Below, piece after piece: positions 32,659-41,961 of a stretch of 64,000 nt of DNA. How positions within the stretch are numbered: the first letter of the stretch is position 1; each line of letters begins with the position of its first letter. Where the stretch lies: the NCBI RefSeq assembly GCF_000337795.1, contig NZ_AOLP01000008.1, forward strand, positions 124,001 to 188,000. The letters are read 5' to 3'. The position numbers and the translations under genes were made by a program. The notes beneath the pieces are model-generated. The model ran no database searches and was not told the origin of the DNA. It saw only the letters and a program-made list of their open reading frames with translations. Source of the stretch: Haloferax denitrificans ATCC 35960 (GTDB lineage: Archaea; Halobacteriota; Halobacteria; Halobacteriales; Haloferacaceae).

Positions 32659-35172
32659 ATGAACACATGGTCTACGTTTCCCGAACGCGCCGGAACGGTC
32701 GTCGTCGGGGCCGGCTGTGTCGGCTGTAGCGCGGCGTATCACCTCGCCGAGTCGGGCCGCGAAGACGTCGTCGTCCTCGACCGCGGACCGCTGTTCGAGA
32801 CGGGGGGTTCGACGTCTCACGCTCCCGGACTCGTGTTCCAGACGGCCGGGAACAAGCTGATGACGGAGATGGCGTCGTACACGCGCGACCTCTACGACGG
32901 GTTCGGCGACTTCCGGACGTGCGGCGGCATCGAAGTCGCCTACTCCGAAGCGCGCTGGGACTTCCTCAAGCGCAAGCGCGAGTGGGGACAGTCCTACGGC
33001 ATCGACGAGGGCGAACTCCTCACGCCCGAGGAGGTCGAAGCGCGCGTCCCGCAGATAAACCCCGACGTCATCTACGGCGGGTACTACGTCCCCTCGGACG
33101 GGAAGGCTGACGCCGTCAGCGCCGCCGAGTCGATGGCGGAGGAGGCGCGCGAGGCCGGCGTCGAGTTCTACGGCCACACCGAGGTCACGGACATCGACGT
33201 CACCGACGGCAGTATCGACGCCGTCGACACCGAACACGGCCGCATCGAGGCCGACGAGGTGCTCGTCGCCACGAACATCTGGGGGCCGCTGTTCGGCGAG
33301 ATGGTCGGCACGGACATCCCGCTCGTTCCCTGCGCGCACCAGTATCTCGTCTCCGACGAACTGGACGAACTCGACGGCGCAGAGCGCGAAATCGAACAGC
33401 CGCTCCTCCGGCATCAGGACCACTCGCTGTACTACCGCCAGCACGGCGAGCGCTACGGTATCGGCTCGTACAACCACGAGTCGCTTCTCGTCGACCCGGC
33501 GGACATCTACGGTCCCGACAAGCTCGACGACCTCGGACTCGAATACCCGTCGCTCCGGGAGTTCACGGAGGAGCACTTCTACGAGAACACCCACCCGGAC
33601 CACGACCGGTCGGCGTTCGACGCCGCGAGCGAACTCGTCCCCGGCTTCGAGGACTGCGAGTGGACCTCCGCCATCAACGGGATGTTCTCGTTCACGCCCG
33701 ACGGCATGCCCATCCTCGGACCGGACGAGGACACCGAGGGACTCTGGTGGGCGCTCGCCATTTGGGTCACGCAGTCCGGCGGCGCGGGCGACATCGTCGC
33801 CAGCTGGATGGAAGACGGGACGCCGCGGCTCGACGGCTCCCGCGTCAACGCTTCCGGCGCGCACGTCTCTCGGTTCCAGTCGCACACGGGCAGTCGAGAG
33901 TACACCTACGGGCGCGGCGCACAGCAGTACCGCGAGGTGTACCAGCTCATCCACCCGCGCGAGCAACCGAGCGGACAGCGCGCCCTCCGCCGGAGCCCGT
34001 TTTACGACCGGCAGGCCGACCTCGGTGCGGAGTTCTACGACAGCGACGGCTGGGAGGTCCCGCAGTGGTACGAGTCCAACGAGACGCTCCTCGAAACGTA
34101 CGACGTGCCGGACCGCCCCGACTGGCTCTCGCAGAACTGGTCGAAGGTCCAGGGCGCGGAACACCAGCATCTCCGCGAGAAGGTCGGCATGGTCGACATG
34201 ACGACGTTCACGCCCATCGAAGTGACGGGGCCGGGCGCGCTTGAGTTCCTGCAAGGGCTCCTGACGAACGATATGGACGTCACGCCGGGCCGGATGCGCT
34301 ACTCCGCGATGCTCAACGAGGACGGCGGCGTGCTCGCCGACCTGACCGTCGCCCGCCTCGGCGACGACCGGTTCGTGCTGTTCACCGGCGGCGGAAGCTC
34401 GGCGACGCTCCACTCGCGGTGGGTCACGGAGCACGCGCCCGACGACGGCTCCGTCGACGTGACCGCACACGTCTCCAGTCGGACCGGTATCGGCGTCTTC
34501 GGACCCGACTCCCGGAAGGTGCTTTCCGACCTCGTCGAGGCCGACCTCTCGAACGACGAGTTCCCGTTCTACTCCGCACAGGAGACCTACCTCGGAAGCA
34601 TCCCCGTGACGATGCTTCGACTCTCGTACGCCGGCGAACTCGGCTGGGAAATCTACGCCCCGACCGAGTACGGAAGCCAGCTCTGGGACGCGATTCGAGA
34701 GGCCGGCGAGGAGTACGACATCGCGCCGGTCGGCTGGGCCGCGCTCGACTCGACGAGCATGGAGAAGGGATTCCGACTCTGGGGGACGGACCTCACGCCC
34801 GAGCACAATCCGTACGAGGCCGGCATCGGCTTCGCGGTCGACCTCGACACCGACTTCGTCGGGAAGGCGGCGCTGGTGGAGGACAAGGAGGGCGACGGTC
34901 CGAGCGACCGAATCGTCCCGATAACGCTCGACGAGGAGGAGACCGTCGTCGACGCGGGCCATCCGGTGGTCGCCGACGGCGACGTCGTCGGCTACTGCTG
35001 TCGGGCGGACTACGGCTACACCATCGACGCCGGAATCGCGTACGCGTACCTCCCCGAGCAGTACGCCAGTTCGGGGCAGGACATCGAAATCCGGTACGAG
35101 GGCGACGCCCACCCCGCGACGGTCCGGTCCGGGCCGCTTTTCGACCCCGACCGAGACAAGATGATTCGGTGA
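32659..35172 (+). CDS. Dimethylglycine/sarcosine dehydrogenase-like FAD + GcvT fusion
   Basis: 837 aa from the ATG at 32659. Residues 13-32 are the FAD-binding VVVGAGCVGCSAAYHLAES. GGSTSHAPGL places His54 where mitochondrial DMGDH carries covalently bound FAD. The C-terminal half (from about 510) is an aminomethyltransferase GcvT-like folate domain (FTPIEVTGPGALEFLQGLLTN; LSYAGELGWEIYAPTEYGSQ). This fusion oxidises dimethylglycine or sarcosine and passes the methyl group to the C1 carrier. Dimethylglycine is the better guess since a monomeric sarcosine oxidase is next door. Confidence 0.88.
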   Translation: MNTWSTFPERAGTVVVGAGCVGCSAAYHLAESGREDVVVLDRGPLFETGGSTSHAPGLVFQTAGNKLMTEMASYTRDLYDGFGDFRTCGGIEVAYSEARWDFLKRKREWGQSYGIDEGELLTPEEVEARVPQINPDVIYGGYYVPSDGKADAVSAAESMAEEAREAGVEFYGHTEVTDIDVTDGSIDAVDTEHGRIEADEVLVATNIWGPLFGEMVGTDIPLVPCAHQYLVSDELDELDGAEREIEQPLLRHQDHSLYYRQHGERYGIGSYNHESLLVDPADIYGPDKLDDLGLEYPSLREFTEEHFYENTHPDHDRSAFDAASELVPGFEDCEWTSAINGMFSFTPDGMPILGPDEDTEGLWWALAIWVTQSGGAGDIVASWMEDGTPRLDGSRVNASGAHVSRFQSHTGSREYTYGRGAQQYREVYQLIHPREQPSGQRALRRSPFYDRQADLGAEFYDSDGWEVPQWYESNETLLETYDVPDRPDWLSQNWSKVQGAEHQHLREKVGMVDMTTFTPIEVTGPGALEFLQGLLTNDMDVTPGRMRYSAMLNEDGGVLADLTVARLGDDRFVLFTGGGSSATLHSRWVTEHAPDDGSVDVTAHVSSRTGIGVFGPDSRKVLSDLVEADLSNDEFPFYSAQETYLGSIPVTMLRLSYAGELGWEIYAPTEYGSQLWDAIREAGEEYDIAPVGWAALDSTSMEKGFRLWGTDLTPEHNPYEAGIGFAVDLDTDFVGKAALVEDKEGDGPSDRIVPITLDEEETVVDAGHPVVADGDVVGYCCRADYGYTIDAGIAYAYLPEQYASSGQDIEIRYEGDAHPATVRSGPLFDPDRDKMIR

Positions 35173-35335
35173 CTGCCGGATTTCGACGCGTCACCGCCTC
35201 CGTCTCCGCCTCTGCCTCCGCCTCAGTTTATCGGCGGTGTCGAACCGCAGTCGCTGATAGTCTGCCGAGACCGTGCTGAACTCGGCAGATCTGTTGGGAA
35301 TCAGGACTGTCTGAAGAATAACTGCCCTACCGCTG

Positions 35336-35710
35336 TCACTCGTCTTCGACGGCCTTCAGGTCGAGCCGCGGGGCAAACGACTCGTACGTCTCGTCGCTCG
35401 ACACGATAGTGTCGCCATCGGACTCGACGAGATGGAGCGCGTCGAAGGGCGTGAACCCGTGGTCTTCCACGTAGGTCGCGGCCGTGAGAACCGTGTCCAC
35501 GTCCCCGCGCACTTCCAACAGCGCGGCGACGTTCGCGACGACCCGCTCCGTGTCCCGCTCTTCTCGATACGCGACCATGAGGAGTTCGATGAGCGTGAAC
35601 TGCGACGTCCACAGCTCGTCTCGGTGGTTTCGGTAGACCGCCTCTGCGGCGTCGCCGAGCCAGTCCTCGTCCTTGATGAGCGCCAGCAGGAAGTCCGTCT
35701 CGGCGTACAT
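35336..35710 (-). CDS. vapC: VapC-type PIN toxin
   Basis: 124 aa, standard VapC size. Asp6 in YAETDFLLALIK, the acidic centre LIELLMVAYRE and DALHLVESDGDTIVSSD give the PIN active site. The start is one base after the antitoxin stop. Likely a site-specific RNase. Confidence 0.85.
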   Translation of the reverse strand: MYAETDFLLALIKDEDWLGDAAEAVYRNHRDELWTSQFTLIELLMVAYREERDTERVVANVAALLEVRGDVDTVLTAATYVEDHGFTPFDALHLVESDGDTIVSSDETYESFAPRLDLKAVEDE

Positions 35711-35941
35711 TCAGCGCCCGGCCTCGTCTATCGCCGCGTTCCGGGCTCCGTGGCGGAGTTCTTCGGCCGTCTTCTCGACGTCCGCGAACTCGGTGCGGAG
35801 CGCATCGAGCGGGTCGTCCTCGATTGGTATCAGCTTGATACCGTCGTGCAGTTGGACGATGCGGTAGTGTTCGCCGTACCGCTCTCTGACCTCTTTGGGG
35901 AGCGTGAGGCGTCCGCGACCGTCCAGCGTCGCTTCGGACAT
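35711..35941 (-). CDS. vapB: AbrB/SpoVT-type VapB antitoxin
   Basis: 76 aa from the ATG at 35941. SEATLDGRGRLTLPKEVRERYG is the swapped-hairpin AbrB DNA-binding motif; the acidic helical C-terminus would neutralise VapC. A start 9 codons upstream is possible but adds no motif. Confidence 0.85.
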   Translation of the reverse strand: MSEATLDGRGRLTLPKEVRERYGEHYRIVQLHDGIKLIPIEDDPLDALRTEFADVEKTAEELRHGARNAAIDEAGR

Positions 35942-36096
35942 ACGTTCTACTATGATGGGTAGAAACAAGAGTTTTCCCCATATCTCGATTCACGACCCAC
36001 TCGGATAGAACCCTCCCGCTCCCGAACGCTCCCGCTGTCGGTGTCACTCGGCTTCTGTCCGGCGCTCCGAGTTTTGACGGAGGCAGATTATCCGAA

Positions 36097-36519
36097 TTAT
36101 TCGGTGTCCTCGTCGTCGACGCCGCGCTGTTCGAGGACGCGTTCGACGATTTCTTCGGGGTGTTCGGTCGCCACGGCGAGCGCGGCGTTGTGGAGTTCGC
36201 TCTTCGTGACGCCCTTGAGTCCGTGGTCGCGGGTCAGTTCGCGCTCCACGTCGTAGGTGATGATGTCGTCGAACTCGTCGGCGACCGCTTCGAGCACGTA
36301 CAGCGCTTTGTGGACGGTCTCGTCGAACTCGAAGGCGGGGCGCTCGCGGGGGTCGAGCGGCTCTGTGGACGCCGATTCCGACGCTGACTCGGCTTCCGAT
36401 TCGACCGCGTCGTCGGGCTCGGCGTCTTCGGGTTCCGGTTCGGGTTCCGGCGCTGGCTCGGAGGCGGCCTCCCCGCTTCCCATCGCGGCGTCGAGGTCGC
36501 CGAAGGGGTCTTCGCTCAT
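36097..36519 (-). CDS. Acidic partner protein of ParA (ParB-like role)
   Basis: 140 aa from the ATG at 36519, which overlaps the parA stop by ATGA. The first 60 residues are an extremely acidic Pro/Glu/Ala/Ser linker. The last 75 (FDETVHKALYVLEAVADEF; VTKSELHNAALAVATEHPEEI) are helical and could be a DNA-binding or dimerisation domain. There is no ParB nuclease motif. Haloarchaeal plasmids commonly have such a small gene after parA, so I infer a centromere-binding or adaptor role. Confidence 0.6.
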   Translation of the reverse strand: MSEDPFGDLDAAMGSGEAASEPAPEPEPEPEDAEPDDAVESEAESASESASTEPLDPRERPAFEFDETVHKALYVLEAVADEFDDIITYDVERELTRDHGLKGVTKSELHNAALAVATEHPEEIVERVLEQRGVDDEDTE

Positions 36520-37379
36520 CGGGCCACCTCGCCTGCTTCGACGATTTGGGCGAGTTCGTCGTAGCACGCCAACTGGTCGCAGGTGCTGTCGTAGTCCCGC
36601 AGGGGCATGTGCTCGCGAATCGACGCGTCGATGGCCGACCGGTGCCGAATCCCCGGCTTCGGCAGGTCGCCGTCCCACTCGCCGTCGTCGATGGCCTCGA
36701 ACACGTCCGGGTCGGTGTACGCGAAGTTCGGGAGCTTCGAGGCGATGTTCGGCTTCGAGACGAGCGCCTCCACGAGGCGTCTCGTCGGGCGGTCGTGGTC
36801 GATTCGGTCCCGGAGGTCGGTCGGCACGACCGCGAGGATTTCGAGGTCGAAGTGTTCGCGCGCGGGCGTGATGAGTCGTTTGACGGTCTTTTCGAGTCCC
36901 GAGAGCGCCCCCGACTCGGGGCGCATCGGCAAGACGAGGTTCTGCGTGGCGTACAGCGCGTTGTCGTTGAGCTTCCCGCGCGCCGCGGGGCAGTCCACGA
37001 CGACGTAGTCGTAGTCGTCGCCGAGGAGCGGATCGATGACGCGCTGTTTGAGGCGCGCCGACCCCATCATCACGCCGCCGAGGTCGGACTCGACCTGTTC
37101 GATGCGGTCGTTCGACGGGAGGAGGTCGATTTCGAAGTCGGTCTCCAAGATGAGCTCACGCGGCTCCAACTCGGCGTCGTCGAGGAGCACGTCGCCGAGG
37201 TGCGCTTCCGAGTAGAACTCCTCGCCGAACCCGAGGCCCGTCGTGGTGTGTCCGTTCGGGTCGAGGTCCACGAGCAGGACGTCGCTTCCCCGGTGTGCGA
37301 GTTCGCGGGCGAGGTTGATGGAGGTCGTCGACTTGCCGATACCGCCTTTGAGGAGACAGACGCTGACTGCACGTGACAT
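36516..37379 (-). CDS. parA: ParA-family partition ATPase
   Basis: 287 aa from the ATG at 37379. Deviant Walker A KGGIGKSTTSINLA, with DLDPNGHTTTGLG (A') and VVVDCPAARGKLND (Walker B), are those of ParA/Soj proteins. Pairs with the overlapping small acidic protein to segregate the replicon. Its promoter side is an AT-rich 126-bp region shared with the SLC13-like gene. Confidence 0.9.
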   Translation of the reverse strand: MSRAVSVCLLKGGIGKSTTSINLARELAHRGSDVLLVDLDPNGHTTTGLGFGEEFYSEAHLGDVLLDDAELEPRELILETDFEIDLLPSNDRIEQVESDLGGVMMGSARLKQRVIDPLLGDDYDYVVVDCPAARGKLNDNALYATQNLVLPMRPESGALSGLEKTVKRLITPAREHFDLEILAVVPTDLRDRIDHDRPTRRLVEALVSKPNIASKLPNFAYTDPDVFEAIDDGEWDGDLPKPGIRHRSAIDASIREHMPLRDYDSTCDQLACYDELAQIVEAGEVAR

Positions 37380-37505
37380 GATGGGGATATCCGTGCTAGC
37401 GAGATTCTCGGCACAGTTGAAATAATTATGGTTACCTCCGCTCTTTGGGAAACCCACCTATTCTAAATAATTCGAGCAATCCAAATAATCTACAGTCGGC
37501 GAGCT
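37380..37505. promoter_or_regulatory. AT-rich divergent region before parA (possible centromere)
   Basis: AAATAAT is repeated at 37420, 37465 and 37483. CGAGATTCTCG at 37400-37410 is a short dyad. TATA-like ATAATTATTT (minus strand) is about 40 bp before the parA ATG. The position and AT content suit a parS-type site or simply two promoters. Confidence 0.45.
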
Positions 37506-39026
37506 GTGTCGACTCGGTTCGCTCTCGCCCGACTGGCGGCCCGAATTGTCGCCGGCAGTAGCTATTTGGGGCCGTTGTGTGCAGGTAAATTCGTGACAGA
37601 TTGGTTGCCCGACCGGGGTCTGCGCACCCCCGAACTCTCGTCGCAGACGGTGACGCTCGCGGCCGCCGCCGCCCTGCTCCTCGCGGTCGTCGGCCTCCAC
37701 CCCGTCTCCGTTCTTCCGGTTCGGTCGCAGTACGCGCTTTCGGTTTTCGTCGTCGCGCTCCTGCTTTGGCTGACGAAGCCGGTTCCGTACGCGATTTCGA
37801 GTCTGGCCTGCGTCTCGCTGTTGTACGCCCTCGGCGTCGTGGACTCCTTCGAGGCCGCGGTCAGCGGCTTCACCTCCTCGCTCGTGTACTTCCTCCTCGT
37901 GTTGTTACTCCTCGGCAACGCGGTCCGGTCGGTGGGGCTGGACACCCGGTTAGCGAACCGACTGCTGTCCCCGGACAGCACGCCTCGCGGGACGTTTCGC
38001 TCCATCGCGCGGAACGTCCTCGTGCTGGCGCTGTTCATGCCGTCGGCGATGGCCCGTGCGGTCGCGTTCATCCCCATCGTCGAGGAGGTGACGGCGGAGT
38101 TCGACCTCCCGGCGGGAAGCGGGTTCGAGCGCGCGACGTACCTCCTCTTGGGCCACGTCAACCCCATCGCGTCGATGGCGCTCATGACCGGCGGCGGGAT
38201 GGCGCTCGTCACCTCGGGCATCCTCGCGACGAGCGTTCGACCGCTCTCGTGGGTCGAGTGGGCGGTCTTGATGGTCCCGCCGACGGTGGCGCTCTACGCG
38301 CTGGCCGCCGCGGCCGCCGGTCTCCTCAACGCCGTCGATGGCGACTCGACCATCGACTCCGGAGGGTCGGAAATCGCGGACTCGTCCCCCGCCGGGAGCG
38401 GTGAGTTGACCCGCGAGCAGGGACTCGTCGCGGCGGTGATGGCTGGGACCGTCCTCGCGTGGGTCGTCGGGTCGTTCGTCGGGCTTCCCGAGATTCTCCC
38501 GGCGGTCGCCGCGGTCACCGTCCTCGCGCTTCCGGGCGTCGACGTCATCGACGCCGACGACGTCAAGGGACTCAGTTGGGGCGTCCTCTTTCTCATCGGC
38601 GCGACGCTGTCGATTCTGGACGCGCTCGAAGCGACCCGAACCATCGCGCTCGTCGTCGACCTCCTCGCGCGGTTCGTCCCGTTCGAGGCGTTCAGCCACT
38701 GGCAACTCGTCGGACTGCTCCTCGGGTTCGCGGTCGCCGTTCGCGTGCTCTTTTCGACCGGGTCGGCCGCCATCGTGGTGATTCTCCCCATCGTGCTCCG
38801 GTTCGCGGAGACGTTCGGCGTGACGCGGCTCTACCTCGGACTCGCGGTCCTCCTCGTTGTCGGGTCGACGACGATTCTCCCGTTCAACACGACCGCCGTC
38901 CTCGTCTCGCTGGACCGCGGCCCGCTGACGAACCGGGACGTGACGCTGTTCGGACTCGTGACGATGGGCCTGTCGCTCGTCGTCGTGACCCTCTCGTGGC
39001 TCTTCTACTGGCCGCTCGTCGCCTGA
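37506..39026 (+). CDS. SLC13/DASS-type anion transporter
   Basis: 506 aa with many hydrophobic spans. FVVALLLWLTKPVPYAISSLACVSLL and the later FLIGATLSILDALEAT with TTILPFNTTAVLV fit sodium-coupled dicarboxylate/sulfate (DASS) or ArsB-like permeases. The start is a GTG at 37506, the only plausible one before the first hydrophobic segment. Single gene; substrate unknown (dicarboxylate, sulfate or similar anion). Confidence 0.75.
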   Translation: MSTRFALARLAARIVAGSSYLGPLCAGKFVTDWLPDRGLRTPELSSQTVTLAAAAALLLAVVGLHPVSVLPVRSQYALSVFVVALLLWLTKPVPYAISSLACVSLLYALGVVDSFEAAVSGFTSSLVYFLLVLLLLGNAVRSVGLDTRLANRLLSPDSTPRGTFRSIARNVLVLALFMPSAMARAVAFIPIVEEVTAEFDLPAGSGFERATYLLLGHVNPIASMALMTGGGMALVTSGILATSVRPLSWVEWAVLMVPPTVALYALAAAAAGLLNAVDGDSTIDSGGSEIADSSPAGSGELTREQGLVAAVMAGTVLAWVVGSFVGLPEILPAVAAVTVLALPGVDVIDADDVKGLSWGVLFLIGATLSILDALEATRTIALVVDLLARFVPFEAFSHWQLVGLLLGFAVAVRVLFSTGSAAIVVILPIVLRFAETFGVTRLYLGLAVLLVVGSTTILPFNTTAVLVSLDRGPLTNRDVTLFGLVTMGLSLVVVTLSWLFYWPLVA

Positions 39027-39044
39027 ACCGGCGACCGGTCTCTC

Positions 39045-39069
39045 GTCCCGTCCCGTCCCGTCCCGTCCC
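39045..39069. repeat. Five tandem GTCCC units
   Basis: (GTCCC)5 in the gap between the SLC13-like gene and the next regulator. A simple-sequence run, possibly slippage-prone. Confidence 0.7.
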
Positions 39070-39204
39070 ATCCGGGCGACCTCGGCTTTCGGTGTCGCCG
39101 CCCGTTGCGACAACCACCGGGCTATTTGTAGGTGAACGGTATCTGCCCGGTACGGGTGAGTTCGCATCTTACGGGTTGAGTTCACGACGGCCCCGACCGG
39201 CGTC

Positions 39205-39858
39205 ATGTCGAAGATAGACCGCCGTCTGCGAGACGCCCGGAGCATCGAGTTGGACAACGCGTTTTACGTCGAAGACGGGACGTGGATCGAGTCGCTCACC
39301 ATCGCCTCGAACGGCCCCTTCGACGTGGAGTCCCTTCTCGCCGATATCTCGGGCGTGACCGTCTTCTACGACGAGGAGATTCCGACCGCCTCGACCGACG
39401 TGCAGATACGCCGAGTGACGATTCTCGCCAACGAGTCGTACCCGTTCATCCTCGGACTGGTGCTCAGACAGGAGACGATTCCGAACCGCATCGTGCTCCA
39501 AGACGGCGTCTTCGAGGTCGTCGCCACCGCGCAGGACTGGGACCACTTCAGGGAACTCGCCGACGAGATTCAAGAGACGCTCGGGGAGTTCGAACTCCGC
39601 TCGGTCACGCAGGACGAAGCCCCCGGCGAACCGCTCGACAGCGGCCGGTTAAAGGAGGTGTTAATCTCCAAACTGACCGACGACCAACTCGCGGTCCTGG
39701 AGACGGCGTTCAATCACGGCTACTTCCACATCCCGCGGGAGACGTCGGAGACCGAACTCGCCGACGAACTGGGCATCGCCCAGTCCACGCTGAGCGAACG
39801 ACTCCGGACCGCGGAGCGAAATCTGCTCGAACTCATCTACGGCCCGCGACAGGAGTAG
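39205..39858 (+). CDS. Bat-type (HTH_10) transcriptional regulator
   Basis: 217 aa. The C-terminus KLTDDQLAVLETAFNHGYFHIP followed by LADELGIAQSTLSERLRTAE is the HTH_10 domain; the N-terminal 150 residues resemble the short sensor module of the 26689 protein. It precedes the peptide-type ABC operon by 117 bp in the same direction and is its likely regulator. Confidence 0.83.
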   Translation: MSKIDRRLRDARSIELDNAFYVEDGTWIESLTIASNGPFDVESLLADISGVTVFYDEEIPTASTDVQIRRVTILANESYPFILGLVLRQETIPNRIVLQDGVFEVVATAQDWDHFRELADEIQETLGEFELRSVTQDEAPGEPLDSGRLKEVLISKLTDDQLAVLETAFNHGYFHIPRETSETELADELGIAQSTLSERLRTAERNLLELIYGPRQE

Positions 39859-39899
39859 CAGTACACCCGCTGGAGAATGTTGCCGCTTTTCGACGACCG

Positions 39900-39909
39900 A
39901 GTATATAAA
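39900..39909 (+). promoter_or_regulatory. TATA box before the peptide-type ABC operon
   Basis: AGTATATAAA is about 70 bp before the binding-protein ATG at 39976, leaving a leader of around 45 nt. Confidence 0.5.
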
Positions 39910-39975
39910 GAACGATAGATATCGGGCCGTATCGGGAACAGCACCATGGAAGATACTCCATAACAAGCGGTCGCA

Positions 39976-41910
39976 ATGTCGGAGAAAAATCGTGATAGTT
40001 CGGGTGTCGAACGTGGAACTGGCCTTACGCGACGCGACTACGTGGCGGCGACGGCGACCGCCCTCGGCGTGACCGGACTCGCGGGGTGTTCCGGTGGCGG
40101 CGGCAACGGGAGCGGCGGGAGCGACGGCGGGTCGAGTCTCACTCCCGACGTTCCGTCCGGGACCCCGGAGACGGTCGAGACGAAGTACTGGCGCGAGTGG
40201 GAGACCATCGACGCCGACGAACCGCCGCTCGACTACAGCGCGACCGCGGGTGCGGTGTTGGACCCCGTCCCGCTCGAATTTTCGAGCGAGGACGACCCGT
40301 GGATGCGGGAACACGCGCTCATGGTCCAACGCGGGCTGGACGCGCTCGGTATCGAGACGCAACTCAACGACCGACCGCTGAACCAACTGTACGCCCAGAG
40401 CTGGGAGACGAAGGGGCTCGAAGCCATCCTCTCGATGAGCACCCACGGCCCGGACCCGCAACGCGGGCTGGACCCGAACCCGCTTTTGATGCGGCGGAGC
40501 GAGACGAGTCTCTCGAACTACGACAACTACTACCACCCCGACCTGCAGGAGGTGCTGACCGAACAGAGTCGGACGACCGACCGAACCGAGCGCGAGGAGC
40601 TCGTCGCCGAGGCCCAGCGCATCTTCAGCGAGGACGTGGGCGCGCTCATCACGCTGTTCCCCGACGTCATCACCGCGGTCAACACGGAGCGCTGGAGCGG
40701 CTACGTCCAGACGCCGGGTAACGGGCCGACGAAGGACTCGTTCGTCTGGTCGGAGGTGAACCTCCAACCCCAGACCGACGACCGCACCTACATCAAGGGC
40801 GTGACGACCTCGATGAACTCGCTGAACCTCCCGTGGGCCGCCGGGGGCGCGGAGGCGAAGCGACTGACGTTCATCTACGACGGCCTCTTCGACGCCACGC
40901 CGGACCTCGAAGTCGTCCCCGCGCTGGCGACCGGCGGCGGGTTCGTCGACGACACCACCGTCGAACTCACCCTCCGCGAGGGCGTCGAGTGGCACGACGG
41001 CGAGCCGTTCACCGCCGAGGACGTGAAGTTCACCGTCGAACTGTACAAGGAACACTCCTCGACCAGCCAGACGCCGTTCTACGAGCCGATCGAGTCGGTC
41101 GAGGTGCTCGGCGACCACGAGGTCCGGTTCAATCTGACCGGCCCCGACGCGGCGTTCATGACACAGCGCGTCGTTCGCAGTGTCATCATCCCCAAACACA
41201 AGTGGGAGGACGTGGAGAACCCGTCCCAACACAACCCCGAGTCGCCCGTCGGCACCGGGCCGTTCGCGTACGAAAACTGGGAGCAGGGGACCCGCTTCGA
41301 AGTGTCCAAAAACGAGGGCCACTGGATGTTCGACGACGACTGGCGGGCCGACGTGCTCGGCGATCAGGCCACGACCGGCGAGGGCGTCGACCGCGTCATC
41401 TGGATCAACGTCGGCAACATCGACTCGATGATCGGCTCGCTACAGGGCGGCGAAATCGACGCTATCGGGACGACGCTCTCGAACTCGCAGGCCGACCGCG
41501 CCGCGAGCACCGCCGGCGTCGAGAAGATGACCTCGGGCAACTTCGCGCCGCTCGACACGAAGCTGATGTTCTCCTGTCCGCTCGTTCGCGACAAGGAGTT
41601 CCGCGTCGCCCTCGCGAAGTCGGTCGACACCGAGAGCTTCGCCGCCGACGTGTTACAGGACCGCGCGACCGTCCCGAGCGGGGAGAACCCGATTTCGGAC
41701 CTCACGCCGTGGCACACGTCGGACACGACTAACTACGAGTTCGATATCGACGGGGCGAAATCGAGCCTCGAACGGGCCGGCTACACGTGGGACGACGACG
41801 GGAATCTCCGGTTCCCCAACGGGGACGCGTGGGCCGCCTTCGTCGAGCGCATCCAGCCCGGGAACATGCACCAACGCCGCGACGAACTCGGACAGGCGGA
41901 CTTCTCATAA
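39976..41910 (+). CDS. Peptide/opine-type ABC transporter substrate-binding lipoprotein
   Basis: 644 aa. Twin-arginine signal (LTRRDYVAATATALG), a lipobox ending in TGLAGC and a Gly/Ser linker come first. The body is an SBP_bac_5 two-lobe receptor (REGVEWHDGEPFTAEDVKF is the family signature; VGTGPFAYENWEQG follows). The first of four genes encoding a complete Dpp/Opp-type system. Such receptors bind peptides, nickel or sugars, including plant oligosaccharides; the nearby MDR/SDR and pentose genes make a carbohydrate ligand plausible but unproven. Confidence 0.87.
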   Translation: MSEKNRDSSGVERGTGLTRRDYVAATATALGVTGLAGCSGGGGNGSGGSDGGSSLTPDVPSGTPETVETKYWREWETIDADEPPLDYSATAGAVLDPVPLEFSSEDDPWMREHALMVQRGLDALGIETQLNDRPLNQLYAQSWETKGLEAILSMSTHGPDPQRGLDPNPLLMRRSETSLSNYDNYYHPDLQEVLTEQSRTTDRTEREELVAEAQRIFSEDVGALITLFPDVITAVNTERWSGYVQTPGNGPTKDSFVWSEVNLQPQTDDRTYIKGVTTSMNSLNLPWAAGGAEAKRLTFIYDGLFDATPDLEVVPALATGGGFVDDTTVELTLREGVEWHDGEPFTAEDVKFTVELYKEHSSTSQTPFYEPIESVEVLGDHEVRFNLTGPDAAFMTQRVVRSVIIPKHKWEDVENPSQHNPESPVGTGPFAYENWEQGTRFEVSKNEGHWMFDDDWRADVLGDQATTGEGVDRVIWINVGNIDSMIGSLQGGEIDAIGTTLSNSQADRAASTAGVEKMTSGNFAPLDTKLMFSCPLVRDKEFRVALAKSVDTESFAADVLQDRATVPSGENPISDLTPWHTSDTTNYEFDIDGAKSSLERAGYTWDDDGNLRFPNGDAWAAFVERIQPGNMHQRRDELGQADFS

Positions 41911-41961
41911 GGTGACGAACATGTCGAACACTACCCACTCGCGCCGTCGGGGGGCCCGACC

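Noticed and set aside
39045-39069. (GTCCC)5 as a regulatory repeat
   Set aside because: Too short and simple to argue for a function beyond slippage.
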